This document shows positions 35,561 to 45,492 of a DNA stretch of 64,000 bases, piece after piece. The DNA is taken from contig NC_133386.1 in assembly GCF_047511655.1 (NCBI RefSeq), positions 131,319,866 through 131,383,865 on the forward strand, read 5' to 3'. The notes below the pieces were generated by a model. That model made no database searches and was not told where the DNA came from. It saw only the letters and a program-made list of their open reading frames with translations. This DNA comes from Castor canadensis. Lineage: Eukaryota > Chordata > Mammalia > Rodentia > Castoridae. A program made the position numbers and the translations under genes. The stretch's first letter is position 1. Each line of letters starts with the position of its first letter.

Positions 35561-35668
35561 ATATATATACATATATATTTTTTTTGTTACATATATACAT
35601 ACATATGTTTTTTTGTTACATATATACATACGTATGTATATATATTTACATATATGTACATATATGAA
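35548..35668 (+). repeat. TA/CA-rich satellite-like tract with internal duplication
   Basis: ATAC/ATAT units fill the tract. A segment of the form T-run, GTTACATATATACATAC is repeated twice in tandem (about 35577-35608 and 35609-35640). The tract abuts the preceding B1-like SINE. Confidence 0.8.
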
Positions 35669-35849
35669 TCCCAACAACCAAATTGCCAAATTCCCTACAG
35701 GAAGCCCCTTGGCATGGGAAGTAGCTCAAAGTGGAAGCTCCCAAGGCTTGTGGGGGAATTTTAGGGGGGAATATTAACTTACCATCTTAAGCCAGCTCAG
35801 GCAAGGGGTACACACTGCAGGGGGAAGGGTTCAGTCAGAAACACAGAAC

Positions 35850-35975
35850 TTCCAGCTGGGCCCCAGCATGGTTGTACATGCCTATAACCCCCAACCCCAG
35901 AACTTGACAGGCAGAGGCAGGAGATTCCAAGTACAAGGTCACCCTTGGGCTACATAGTGAGACCCTGTCTCAAAA
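35850..35975 (+). repeat. B1/7SL-like SINE
   Basis: GCATGGTTGTACATGCCTAT, GACAGGCAGAGGCAGGAGAT and GGGCTACATAGTGAGACCCT are B1-type landmarks; its A-rich tail runs into the purine tract. Confidence 0.85.
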
Positions 35976-36141
35976 GAAAAAGAGAGAGAAAGAGAGAGAG
36001 AAAAGAAGAAAGAGGAAGAGGAGGAGGAAAATAGAGGGGGGGGAGAGACAGGAAGAGAGAGAAGGAAGGGAGAGCGAGAGAGAGAGAGAAGAGAGAAGAG
36101 AGAAAGAAAAAGAAAGAGAGAAAGAAAGAAGATAAAGAAAC
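35971..36141 (+). repeat. long GA-rich polypurine tract
   Basis: About 170 bases are almost wholly A and G, built of GAGA, GGAA, GAAA and GGAG units with only a handful of C or T. It looks like the expanded tail of the adjoining B1-like SINE. Confidence 0.9.
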
Positions 36142-36341
36142 CACTTCCAGTTGGGAGTGGTTGCTAATGGTGCTTCCCCTAGTGGCCAGGACATGGAAAG
36201 GTCACGTTGGACTCCTAGGCAAAGCAGACGTCATGCAAAAGGGAGTAGAAGACAAAATGACCTTTGAGCTGTTCTTAGTTCCATCGGTTTCTGAGTCATT
36301 GTTTATATTTTGTTACTCCCCTGCATTTTAAAAATCACTCA

Positions 36342-36420
36342 GGGCCGGTGATGGAGGTCAATGGTAGAGCATTTCCTTAGCTTGCATGAGGCCCTGGGTT
36401 TGAAAAAGAAAAATAAAAAA
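36342..36420 (+). repeat. tRNA-like SINE fragment
   Basis: GGTCAATGGTAGAGCATTTC and CATGAGGCCCTGGGTTTGAA are ID-like; the tail is A-rich. Confidence 0.7.
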
Positions 36421-36489
36421 GCAAAGGTCAAAAGACTGTCTCCAGAACCCTCCACTTTACATGAGGAAGCGAAGAATATAAGAAAACAG

Positions 36490-36699
36490 ACAAGGCTGTG
36501 TGCTGGTGGCTCATGCCTGGAATCCTAGCTCCTTGAGAGGCAGAGATCAGGAGGCTCTCAGTTCAAAGCCAGTCCAGGCAAATAGTTTGCGAGACACTAT
36601 CTCGAAAATACCCAACATAAGAAAGGACTGGAGGTGTAGCTCAAGTGGTAGAGCACCTACCTAGCAAGTGTGAACCCCTGAGTTCAAAGCCCAGTGCTG

Positions 36700-36742
<43 letters not shown>

Positions 36743-36745
36743 CAG
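36490..36745 (+). repeat. composite 7SL/tRNA SINE with (CA)n tail
   Basis: GGTGGCTCATGCCTGGAATC opens the left half; GGTGTAGCTCAAGTGGTAGA and GAGTTCAAAGCCCAGTGCTG mark the right half. The tail is about 18 CA units (36703-36739). Confidence 0.87.
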
Positions 36746-36894
36746 ACATGCAGATAATGCTCATCTGTGCAGAGGAAATATAAGGATAGACCAGAGAATA
36801 CAGATATAGGCTCCCTGTAGGGCAGGTGGAAAGGGTGGGAAGAATGGAGAATGGAGTGGGATGGCAGGGAAGAGGAGGGGGACACCTCTCTGAC

Positions 36895-37655
36895 CGTATC
36901 TTTTTCTACTTTTATTACTGAGATATAATTTATGTCATAGAATTCATCCTTTAGAGGCTGGGGTGTTGAGCACACCCTTAAGCAAGCACAAAGCCCTGGG
37001 TTCAATTCCAGCATCAATTCATTAAGAATAATCTTTTAAAAATAAAATTAGTACTTTTAATATACTCTGAAAATTGTGCAGCCATTACCACGTCTAATTT
37101 CAGAACATTTTCATCACCTCTAAAGAAACCCAATATCCTAAAGACTGGAGGTCTGACTGAAGTGGTAGAACGCTTGCCTAGCAAGCACAAGGTCCTGAGT
37201 TCAAACCCTAGTGCTGCCCCCAAATCCCCCCCAAAACCAATACCCATTAGCAGTCATTCTCCATTCCTCCTCCCCACGGTCCTTAGCAACAACTAATCAC
37301 CCACTTCCTGTGTCTATGGATTTGCCCATTCTGAACATTTTATATTATGAAATCACATGATAGGTGGCCTTTTGTGTCACCTTCTTTCCCTTAGCATGAC
37401 GCTCTCAAGGCTCATCAGGCTGTTAGCATGAATCAGTGTTTCATTCCTTTTTACGGCTGGATAATACCCATTGTGTGGATAGTCCAGATTTCGTTTATCC
37501 ATTCTTCTTTTGAAGGATATTTGAGATTTTCCACTTTCAAGCTACTGTGAATAATGCTGCTATTAACATTGTACAAGTCTTCGTGTGGACGCTGATTTCA
37601 ATTCTCATGGGTATTTCTCGGAGGAGAGTTGTCCAGTCCTACAGTAGTACTTCCA
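36895..37655 (-). mobile_element. old L1 (L1M-type) 3' end, antisense, with two nested SINEs
   Basis: Plus-strand landmarks such as GGATTTGCCCATTCTGAACA, TTCATTCCTTTTTACGGCTG, GTGAATAATGCTGCTATTAA and TCTTCGTGTGGACGCTGATT are the reverse complement of a mammalian L1M 3' end. tRNA-like SINEs at 36955-37020 and 37142-37240 (both plus) interrupt it. No coding potential. Confidence 0.9.
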
Positions 37656-37659
37656 TGCT

Positions 37660-39440
37660 TTACTTTCTCTCCCTCCCTCCCTCCCTCCCTCCTTCCTTTC
37701 TTCCATGCTAAGCACACACTCTGATGCTGAGCCATCAGAGAAACTAGGGAACCCCTACTCCCCCAAGTTTAGCTTCTTGAGGATTTGCCACAGTTTTCTA
37801 AGGCTCAGGGAGAGCCTATCAAGATCCTCCCTTCTGAGCCCTGTGAGTTACTAATGTAGATCCTGAGTCCCTGGGGGGTGGGGCACAGTAATCCTGCCCA
37901 AGGCCCCAGAAAGCGGAGGGAGTTGGAGCCTGCTCTCCATCAAGAAGGAAAGTTGGTTCCCTGGGTCCCCAGTTAGGCAAGCAAGGGTAGTCAGGGGTCC
38001 TCCCTGGACCATCTGAGACCCAGGGGAAGTGCACCTGCCTATACCCAGGTAGGGGTCCACAGTCCCTTGAAGGATCCTGGCTGGACCTTAAGACATTTAG
38101 GTCTGGAGGGCAGCCAGGAAGAGGTGGATCTGGTGTCACTTGGGGCCTGGGGACAGAAGTTCTGTTGCCAAAGGAACCCTGAGGGTCCTGAGGTGTGGGA
38201 GGAAGCACCTGCTTCACAGCCCGCCCTTCGAACACCCATTTGAGCTGCAATTGGGTGGGGACTGCCTGCAGGACTCTCAGCACCCAAGTGACTGTCCCCA
38301 TTCCTGAGAGTTCATGAGAGGTGTGGGTGCAAGTGACATCCTTGTCCCCCAAGCTCTTGGGACCCCTCCCTCTCTAGCATGGTTGCTCAGATGTCATCCA
38401 AGCTCCAGCCCACAGAACTTGTCCCTAGACCTCTCCAGCCTAAGGCACATACGTAAGGGCCAGGCCCAGCCAGACTTTCTCTCTGGCCTCACCCCACCTT
38501 TCAGGAATCAACCTTGCCTCTCCCTGTCCTTACCTCCTCCTTCTTCACCCTGCTCCCAGTGCACCAAAGCCCCAGGCCCTTTCAGTCCTGGTTCTCCCTG
38601 GGATCGGTGTCCTCCTGGCTCCATGGTCCCCCCTCCGCACTGTCCCCACTCCCCCCTCTCCTGCCCCTCATCCTTCTACCCCAGCAGCCTACGACCTTTG
38701 TGAATTTTAATTGAATGTGCACAGATCTACATTCAGTCCCTCACTCTTGCTTAAAACTGTTGGGAGCAGGATGAAAGATCACTTTAAGAACTGATGTCAT
38801 TTCTGTGTTCTGGGATTAATCTTCTGGAAAGACTGCTCCTTATTGAGAAAAATGCGTTAATGGAGCTGTTTGTCACTGAGGGGAGGAGCAGTCTTCAGCA
38901 TGATAGAATTAGTCTGTAAATGACAGTCCCAGGGTGGAGGACCCATCTCTGCAGAAACTGTTAGAATGGTGATTTAACACTAAGAGACTGGCAGTTTTCC
39001 CGGTGCTGTAGAGCAAAGGGAGGACCAACTCAGCTGCGGGACTGACTCTATAAAGATAATGGACAGTCAAATTGCTGTCTGCCTCCTTCTCTCTAAAGCC
39101 TGGAGGCCTGACCTCTGGACTTTGCAGCTCTAGCCTCTGAGGTGAGAGGCAGCTGGGGCAGTGATCAGAGCCCAGGAAGGGCAGGCAGGAGGTCCGAGCA
39201 CTTAGTCTTCCATGTCCAATAGACAACTTGTGTGGCCTTGGGAAGGTCATTCCTATCTGAGAAAGATCACATCTGCCAATGTGGGTTATAATAGTCATTT
39301 TTTGGTGGTGGCCAGAATCTAAGGATATCAGAGACTTAATTGTAACTTAACTGTGACATGGCGTCTCGTTACATTAATTGATGTATTATAATATTTAAAA
39401 TACTTTCAGAAACTTATTTTCATGCATATCTTTTTTTAGA
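37660..39440. other. intergenic, mostly unique sequence
   Basis: A short (CTCC/TTCC)n run at 37671-37705 opens the stretch. The minus-strand open frame at 37819-38352 has no recognisable domain, is proline-rich and lacks splice or promoter support. MIR-like remains lie near 39220-39300. Confidence 0.5.
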
Positions 39441-39446
39441 TTCAGT

Positions 39447-39682
39447 TTTGTTTTTTTTTTAAATAGTACTGGGGTTTGAACTCAGGGCTTTGAGCTTGCA
39501 AAGCAGGTGCTCTATGGCTGGAGCCAAACCTCCAGTCCATTTTGCTGTGGTTATTTAAGAGATGGTAGGTAGGGGGAGTTCCTCAAGAACTATTTGCCTG
39601 GGCTGGCCTCCCACCACAAACCTCCAGATCTCAACCTGTAAAGTAGCTAGGATTACAGGTGTGAGCCACTGGTGCCCGACCA
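39447..39682 (-). repeat. composite 7SL/tRNA SINE, antisense
   Basis: From the left the plus strand shows the reversed tRNA-like half (GTACTGGGGTTTGAACTCAG) and then the reversed 7SL-like half (GTAGCTAGGATTACAGGTGT, GAGCCACTGGTGCC). Confidence 0.85.
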
Positions 39683-39799
39683 CTATGTTGAATTTTTGAA
39701 AATATGTGTGTGGGGGAGCTGTGTCCTATGAGAATTTCATCTCAGGATGGGGGAGGTGGTTTCTTATAGAAAGGGGAATTGGAGCTGATAAACTTACAA

Positions 39800-40330
39800 A
39801 CTTCTGGGACTTTTGAAAAATGTCTTTATTTCCAATCATTGTCTTTTTGTGTCCTGTTTCCTGTGCTCTGGAGTCTTGGACAATGTTGAACAGAAGGGGT
39901 AATGATGAGCACGCACATCTCATCTTGTCTTACTATGATTTTCTTTAAAAGTACAAACGGATGTTGATTTGTTTTTTCTTTGTTGTGGTTCTGGAAATGG
40001 AAGCCAGCATGCTGGGTAAGTGGTGAGCTACAGCCCTGAACTCTGAATTTTATCAATGTTTTTCCCTGTATCTGAGATGCCCGTACTTCTCTTGAGTTAT
40101 ATCCTCCAGCCGGTACTGGGGCTTGAACTCGGGGCCTGCACCTTAGTCACCCAGCCCTATTTTTTTGTGTGAAGGGTTCATTCTCTCTCTCTCTCTCTCT
40201 CCGGCCCCCCCCCACCCCAGAATTATAGGTGTTCAATACCACGCCTGACTACGCCTTGCATTTTATGTAGGATTTTTGCATCTGTCCTCGTGAGTGAGAC
40301 ATGAATGGGTATCAAAGTCCTCCTTGGCCT
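39800..40330 (-). mobile_element. L1 ORF2 fragment, antisense, with inserts
   Basis: CTCTGGAGTCTTGGACAATG, TTGAACAGAAGGGGTAATGA, ATTTTATCAATGTTTTTCCC and GGATTTTTGCATCTGTCCTC follow the reverse complement of L1 ORF2. A tRNA-like SINE piece (40108-40160, minus) and a (CT)n/poly-C run (40182-40216) are inside. It is heavily decayed. Confidence 0.75.
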
Positions 40331-40690
40331 CGTTAAGGGAGTGTCTCCTGGAATCCGCAGGGAGCAGGGCCGGCGGATGACATCGGACGCAGGGCCTGAT
40401 CCATCTCCGCGGCGGCCATTCTAACGAGGGCGCCTGGAGATCGGAGGCTCGTCTCCTCCCTCGGACTCCTCGCCTCCTGAAATCGCCCACCTGGCGCCGC
40501 AGTCCAGCTCGCCGGACTCGCGTGAGCAGGGAGAGACCACGGCTGACTCAGAACTGGGAACGTCACGGACTCACCGTGTGCCGGGCGCGCCCCCTGGTGG
40601 CCGTGAGCCGGACACCGGCTGGGCGGTGGCTCCAGGCACACCTGATGGGCAGCGGCCCGAGCAGCGTTCTCTGCGCCTGGACAAAGGTGG
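40330..40690. promoter_or_regulatory. small CpG island of unknown gene
   Basis: About 360 bp rich in CpG (for example CTCCGCGGCGGCC, CTGGCGCCGCAG, CCGGGCGCGCC) sit between the L1 fragment and ordinary A/T-richer DNA. It lies 1.2 kb beyond the 3' end of the B3GNT6 coding region and 7 kb upstream of the CAPN5 island. It could be an upstream CAPN5 promoter, a noncoding RNA promoter or a CTCF-bound element. No TATA box or coding exon is recognised. Confidence 0.55.
40587..40600 (-). promoter_or_regulatory. near-ideal CTCF motif
   Basis: The minus strand reads CCACCAGGGGGCGC, which is the canonical vertebrate CTCF core. It lies inside the CpG island. Occupancy depends on methylation and chromatin and cannot be read from sequence. 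Confidence 0.75.
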
Positions 40691-40699
40691 AGTGACCAG

Positions 40700-41896
40700 G
40701 ACCCAGAGTCACACAGCAGATACATTAACTGCAGCTTTCCGACCCTTCCAAGCCGTGAAATACCAGCAAAATGGTGGTCGTGCCCTGCCTGTCAAAGCAC
40801 AGAATTCAGACTTTCCCGAGGGCACCTCCGCATCCTGGCCCCAGCACTCTCGTTTTCTTGACACTTTTAAGCGCCCCACAAATAGCACTCGGAGCAGAGA
40901 ATTCAGAATGTGCATCGGGGGTTTATGGAAAGAAAGCACAGCTGATTATTCACTTTTTGTTATTTCATTATCATTCAAGGCACAAAGAGATGACACATTG
41001 CTGGTTTTAAATATGGAGAGGAGGCCTCTAGAAACTGGAGAAGGCTAAGAAATGGATTTTCCTAGAACATCCGGGAAGGACTGAGGGCCCCTGATAACAG
41101 GGCAGAACTGTAGGATAATGTGTGAGTGTAGACTTTAGTCACCGAGTTTGTGGGAATTTGTTACAGCAGCAAGAGGAAACAAAGTCAGTGTCCTCGCAGA
41201 GACAATCCAGTCCACTGGGACAGGTGCGCCTATAGCGGTAGGAAGTACTTGCGATGGCTCACTCAGAAGCAAGGCCAGACAAGGGGCTGTGGTTACTGGG
41301 GGAGGGGGAAATCCATGGTCAGGGCTGCAGAAAAGTCACGTGACGCTGCCTCCTCCTCCTGCTCTGCTCAGTTGCTACTTTGCAGAGTGGGTATTGACTT
41401 CCCAAGAGTCCTGGGACATGGTAGGGACAAGGCTGCCAGGTGCTGCTCAGTTCCAAATGTGGACTGACTTCTGGGAGGGCCCAGCCACCTGATGACTGGG
41501 CTCCAGTCATTTGTAGAGGAAATAATGGAAATGACAGTTCCTATTTGTACTGCACTGTCGCGCCCATCCCTCTGCTGCTCCATTGCCCACACTGAGTGGA
41601 GTACGGGAGTTAGGTGCCCTGGAAAGCTTGCAGAGGTGCCATAGTGCTGGCCTTGCAAGGATGAGTAACACCCCTAACGCAGTGTCCTCAAGCCAGCCTG
41701 CACATTAGACCAACCCGAAGAACTAAAGACAAAAAGCGAACACCTATAGACCAACAAGGCCAGGACCTCTGAAGTTGGGGCCGGGAAAATATACCAGGAC
41801 ACAGTATTTTCCAGATCCCTCCCCCTTGGTGACTTCCAAGTGCGCCAGGTGGGGTTCGGATCCGAGCAGGAAAGATGCATTCTCACCCAGCGGCCC
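40700..41896 (-). other. B3GNT6: B3GNT6 3' flank and probable 3' UTR
   Basis: This is sequence downstream of the B3GNT6 stop on its strand. I found no clear AATAAA on the minus strand here, so the transcript end is not placed. The open frame at 40578-41048 (plus) has no known domain. Confidence 0.4.
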
Positions 41897-43030
41897 TCAG
41901 GAGACCCGGTGTCCCTGGCTACAGCTCAGCGCCGGGTCGTGCAGCGCCTTCCACATGAGCAGCATCTGGTAGGGCGCGAAGCGGTGCACGAGCAGCAGCT
42001 TGCGGTACACGCAGGGGTCGAAGGAGGGCCGCTGGGCGCCGGGCAGTTGCACCCCGAAGGGCCGGATGCCCTCGTGGCCGCTGGGCCTCAGGCCGGCGCG
42101 CTGCAGACACATGCCCAGGTAGGCATCGTCGATGGGGAAGAGCGGCGTGTGGCGCGCGGCGACACGCAGGGCCTGGGCCGTGTGGCGGGACAGCAGGAAG
42201 CCGCCGCCGCTGCAGTACACGGGGTAGGCCTCCCCGGGGAAGAGCTGCGGCGGCACGAAGTACTTGCTCCAGCTGTCGCGGATGGGCACCGAGCCGTCCA
42301 TGAGCTGCCCGACGAAGAGGTGGCGCTCGGGCGACAGCGCCTCCAGGAAGCCCAGCACGTTGGCGGTGTGCACGAAGATGTCGTCGTCGCAGCTGAGCAG
42401 GAAGCGGGCGCGCGGGCAGCGCACCGCCAGCCAGTCGAGCAGGTGCAGGTGCTTGAGCGTGAGGTTGAGGAAGGTGTCGGCGAAGGCCCACTGCAGCACG
42501 TCGCCGTGCTCGCGCGCCTCCAGCGCCACCAGCTCGGCCAGCTGCGGCGCCATCGCCGCCTCCTCGGCGGCCGGGGTCCCCAGCAGGAAGAGGCGGCGCA
42601 CCGGCCGCCCGCCGTAGCTGCGCTCCTGGCCCCACGTGCGCCGGATGAGCTCGCGCCGCTCGTAGTGCGCCGGCGACGACTTCACGGCCAAGAGCAGGAA
42701 GGCATCGCGGCGGTCCGAGCACTTGGCGGGCGCGTCCCAGAGCAGCGGGAAGTGGCGGCAGTGGCGGTACCGCAGGAAGTCTTGGATCCGCGCCGGCAGC
42801 TGCTGGAAGTCCGCGGTGCTGTCCGCCGAGGCGTTGGCCACGCACCGCGGTCCCCGATGCGGCGCCGGGGACGGGGTCTGCGAGGCGGCGGCGGTGGGGC
42901 CGTCCCGCTTCTCCTCCTGCGGCGGCCGCGGGGCGCCGAGAAGCCACAGGTGCAGAGCTAGGAAACTCACGCCCACCAGGAAGAAGAGCAGAGTCTTGGG
43001 GTTAAGGGACCTGCGGCGAGGAAAAGCCAT
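41897..43030 (-). CDS. B3GNT6: core 3 beta-1,3-N-acetylglucosaminyltransferase (B3GNT6), complete
   Basis: The 377-residue protein is a Golgi type II membrane enzyme. It adds GlcNAc in beta-1,3 linkage to GalNAc-Ser/Thr, making core 3 O-glycans of gut mucins. Residues about 13-32 form the single membrane anchor, followed by a variable Pro-rich stem to about residue 60. The GT31 domain has ERRELIRRTWG (124-134), the metal-binding DDD (215-217) within LLSCDDDIFVHT, CSGGGFLL (273-280) and FPIDDAYLGMC (298-308). Possible N-glycosylation sites are Asn66 and Asn189. Similarity to human B3GNT6 is close throughout (CVANAS, RYRHCRHFPLLWDAPAKC, SWSKYFVPPQLFPG). I chose the ATG at 43030 because MAFP is the family start; the frame is open further upstream but an AG acceptor abuts this ATG. 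Length is a little below human. The domain has Cys where human has Gly before DDD. The whole CDS is very GC- and CpG-rich. All landmarks are intact. Confidence 0.97.
   Translation of the reverse strand: MAFPRRRSLNPKTLLFFLVGVSFLALHLWLLGAPRPPQEEKRDGPTAAASQTPSPAPHRGPRCVANASADSTADFQQLPARIQDFLRYRHCRHFPLLWDAPAKCSDRRDAFLLLAVKSSPAHYERRELIRRTWGQERSYGGRPVRRLFLLGTPAAEEAAMAPQLAELVALEAREHGDVLQWAFADTFLNLTLKHLHLLDWLAVRCPRARFLLSCDDDIFVHTANVLGFLEALSPERHLFVGQLMDGSVPIRDSWSKYFVPPQLFPGEAYPVYCSGGGFLLSRHTAQALRVAARHTPLFPIDDAYLGMCLQRAGLRPSGHEGIRPFGVQLPGAQRPSFDPCVYRKLLLVHRFAPYQMLLMWKALHDPALSCSQGHRVS
41900..43030. other. B3GNT6: CpG-rich coding exon (intragenic CpG island)
   Basis: CpG density across the B3GNT6 coding exon is as high as in the promoter islands, and it drops sharply at both ends. 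Because of this composition the opposite strand and another minus-strand frame show long false open frames (for example 41840-42961 plus). Confidence 0.8.
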
Positions 43031-43040
43031 CTGTGGGGGA
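43031..43040 (-). other. B3GNT6: splice acceptor immediately before the B3GNT6 ATG
   Basis: The minus strand reads TTTCCCCCACAG directly followed by ATGGC. Human B3GNT6 has a noncoding upstream exon and a single coding exon, so this is the expected intron end. If used, the start codon is the first triplet of the coding exon. The upstream exon should lie to the right; I could not place it. Confidence 0.6.
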
Positions 43041-43169
43041 AACCAAGGCAGAGATGTGCCAGGAATCCTTGACATCAACCGAATGCCACTCTTTCCCCAG
43101 AACCCAACCACAGCCCTTTCTGACTCTGCTAAGAAGTAAAAAGAAACCAAACTTCAAGAAAACATCTAA

Positions 43170-43390
43170 GGGGCCGGGAGAAGTGGCTCATGTCTGTAAT
43201 CTGAACTACTGGACGGGAAGATTGTGATTGAAGCTAGCAGTGGGAAAAGTTAGCCAGACCCTATCTGAAGAATAACCAACGCAAAAAGGTTTGGGAGCGT
43301 GGCCCAAGTGCTAGAGTGGCTGCTTTGCTAGTGTGAAGCTCTAGTTCAAACCCTAGTACAGCAAAATAAAATAAATAAAATAATAAAATA
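43170..43390 (+). repeat. composite 7SL/tRNA SINE
   Basis: AGTGGCTCATGTCTGTAATC opens the left half; GGCCCAAGTGCTAGAGTGGC and TAGTTCAAACCCTAGTACAG mark the right half; the tail is AAATA-rich. Confidence 0.8.
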
Positions 43391-43714
43391 AATTCATAAA
43401 AGGAAGGAAAACACAGATGTCAGGGCTCCCACATTTGGGAATGTTCTTCTCAGTGCCATATGATATCCTCCTAAAAGTCAGCCAAGCCAGACTCATTGTA
43501 TCTATCGAAAGTCAAAGTTTCCACTTTGCTGAGTGTGCACATCTGCCGTTCCCACCTCAGAATCAGGGTTCACCCAGTTTCTCTTCCTAGAAGCCTAACC
43601 AGCCCTCCCCATTTCCTCAGCTTATATCCACTCCCCACATTCTGTTCTGCATTCTGCACCTCTCTCACCATTCTTCCCTCCTCTGCATTCCTGTCCAGCC
43701 TGAATTCTTTTTCT

Positions 43715-43948
43715 TTTCTTTTCTTTTTTGTGGGACTGGGGTTTTGAACTCAGAGCTTTGCACTTGCAAAGCAGTGCAAAGCAGTAGAGCACTACTGCTT
43801 GAGCCACAGCTCCAGTCCATTTTGCTCTGGTTGTTTTTGGAGATAAAGTCTCATGAACTAATTGCCTGGGATGGCCTCAAACCACGATCCTCCAGATCTC
43901 AGCCTCCCAAGTAGCTAGGATTGCAGTGAGCCACTAGTGCCCAGCCAG
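43715..43948 (-). repeat. composite 7SL/tRNA SINE, antisense
   Basis: GGGGTTTTGAACTCAGAGCT starts the reversed right half; GTAGCTAGGATTGCAGTGAG and CCACTAGTGCCCAGCC end the reversed left half. GCAAAGCAGT is duplicated within it (43767-43783). Confidence 0.85.
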
Positions 43949-43949
43949 C

Positions 43950-45350
43950 CTGAATTCATTCTAATCCATTCCCTTCCATAAGACCATTTAGGAGAGGATG
44001 AGGTCACAAGGCTAAAAGAGACCAGAATTCTGGGTTCACCTGTTGGAACCACACCATCTGAACTGACTTGTTATTTCTCTCTCTCTCCCCCCTCCCCACC
44101 CCATATGTAGGAAAGGGTTAGTAGATGGCCACTCTGCAGGGCTGCTGGGCATTAAATGAATGTGGTCTGGCCACTGACTTTCTGGCATCCTCCAACTCCA
44201 CCTGCTTCTATTCCTGCCTGGGGTGTTAAGCTGTTCCCCAAACCTTCAAGGTCAGGACCCCTCCTGTAGGTAGCCTGCCCAGGTGCACCCATGTGTGGCC
44301 TTCAGGACAAATCCCACATCACAACCACCTTTCCCCAACTTAATTGTGCCCCATTAAACTCAAGTCGCATGGGGTTCTGTCACATGTGGGGCACTTCCAC
44401 TCACCCTGTTTTGCAGGCTCACACCCTCCTGGCTTTTCTCCTCCCTCTGTGCCCACCATGTCTCTCCGTTCCTTTTGCTCTGCTCTTTGGTAATGAGAGG
44501 TCTCCAGAACTCTTAAACACTCTGCCTTCTTTCAGCACCATCTCCTGTTCTCAGAGTCACAGGTCCAGCCAGCCACCTGCTCCCTAGCAGCTCCAAGTCA
44601 CCTGCCAGGCAACCTGAACTCTTTTTTTCTCTCCCAGGGCTGCCCCAGGGTGCCACCACCCAAAATCATTCACTGACACTCTCTTTTCCTTCATTTCTAT
44701 ACTCACGCTGGGTCACTGCAGGGTATCTCTGCAGGTTCCACACTCACACTCCCGCCACAACAGGCTAATAATCCAAGCAGACAGAGTAGCCTCCTGCCTG
44801 CGCTCTCCTTCCTTTTATCCCTCCAGCCCAACCCTCCCCTGCAGCAACTGGGGTAAACTTTGAACAGTGCAGGTATGCAGGATAAACCGTTCCTCCTGCT
44901 CATTTCCTCCAGCCTCCCTGGGAGTCACATAGCCTGGGCATTAGCCATGTCACAGCCAAACCTCTTCCTGCCCTGGCGCTTTGTTCACAACCTGGATATT
45001 GACTCCCACCTTGCCCCTGCCTACTGAACATCTGCTCAGCCTCTGATGCACAGGAAAAGGCATATATCTGGGGAAGCTTTAGTGGAGTTCAAAGGAGACC
45101 GGGTGCCCTGCTAGTCATGCCCTGGCCACCTTCTCTCCCAGCCTATAAGCATCTCCAGGGCAAGGCCACATCTGTGTCATTTACCATTGTATGTCCCCAG
45201 TGCCCTGCATAGGCTGGGAGAGAGGACAACACAGGGGGGTAAGTGCAGGTTGCCTTGGTTCAAATTCCACCTCCATCATAGCCGACTGGTTGAGCAAGTT
45301 GACTTAGGATCTCTCATATTTGCTTCTTTAAAGTTTTTTGTTTTTGTTTC
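43950..45350. other. intergenic, upstream of B3GNT6
   Basis: The stretch is unique sequence with pyrimidine-rich runs (for example 44079-44100). Any noncoding first exon of B3GNT6 might lie here or further right, but no CpG island or clear promoter marks it. No coding exon is recognised. Confidence 0.4.
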
Positions 45351-45354
45351 TTCT

Positions 45355-45475
45355 TCTTTTTTTTTTTTTTTGTCTCTGTATGTAGCACAGGCTGGCCTTG
45401 AACTTGAGATCCTCTTGCCTCAGCCTCCTGAGTGGGGGGAGGTTACAGGTGTGTACCACTACACCCAGCTTCCTC
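45355..45475 (-). repeat. B1/7SL-like SINE, antisense
   Basis: A T run followed by GCACAGGCTGGCCTTGAACT, CTCAGCCTCCTGAGTGGGGG and ACCACTACACCCAGC. Confidence 0.85.
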
Positions 45476-45492
45476 TTAAGAGTTTTTGTGAA

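Noticed and set aside
37819-38352. 177-codon minus-strand open frame
   Set aside because: No known motif and no flanking gene structure; treated as chance in an intergenic region.
41919-42947. 342-codon minus-strand frame overlapping B3GNT6
   Set aside because: It is the alternate frame of the real gene, an Ala/Arg/Pro-rich translation with no homology I recognise.
41840-42961. 373-codon open frame on the plus strand
   Set aside because: It lies exactly opposite the B3GNT6 coding exon and owes its length to GC-rich composition; its translation has no family motif.
43031-43150. Upstream in-frame extension of B3GNT6 (about 40 codons)
   Set aside because: It begins at a TTG, passes through a strong splice acceptor and is absent from the family; the conserved MAFP start is preferred.
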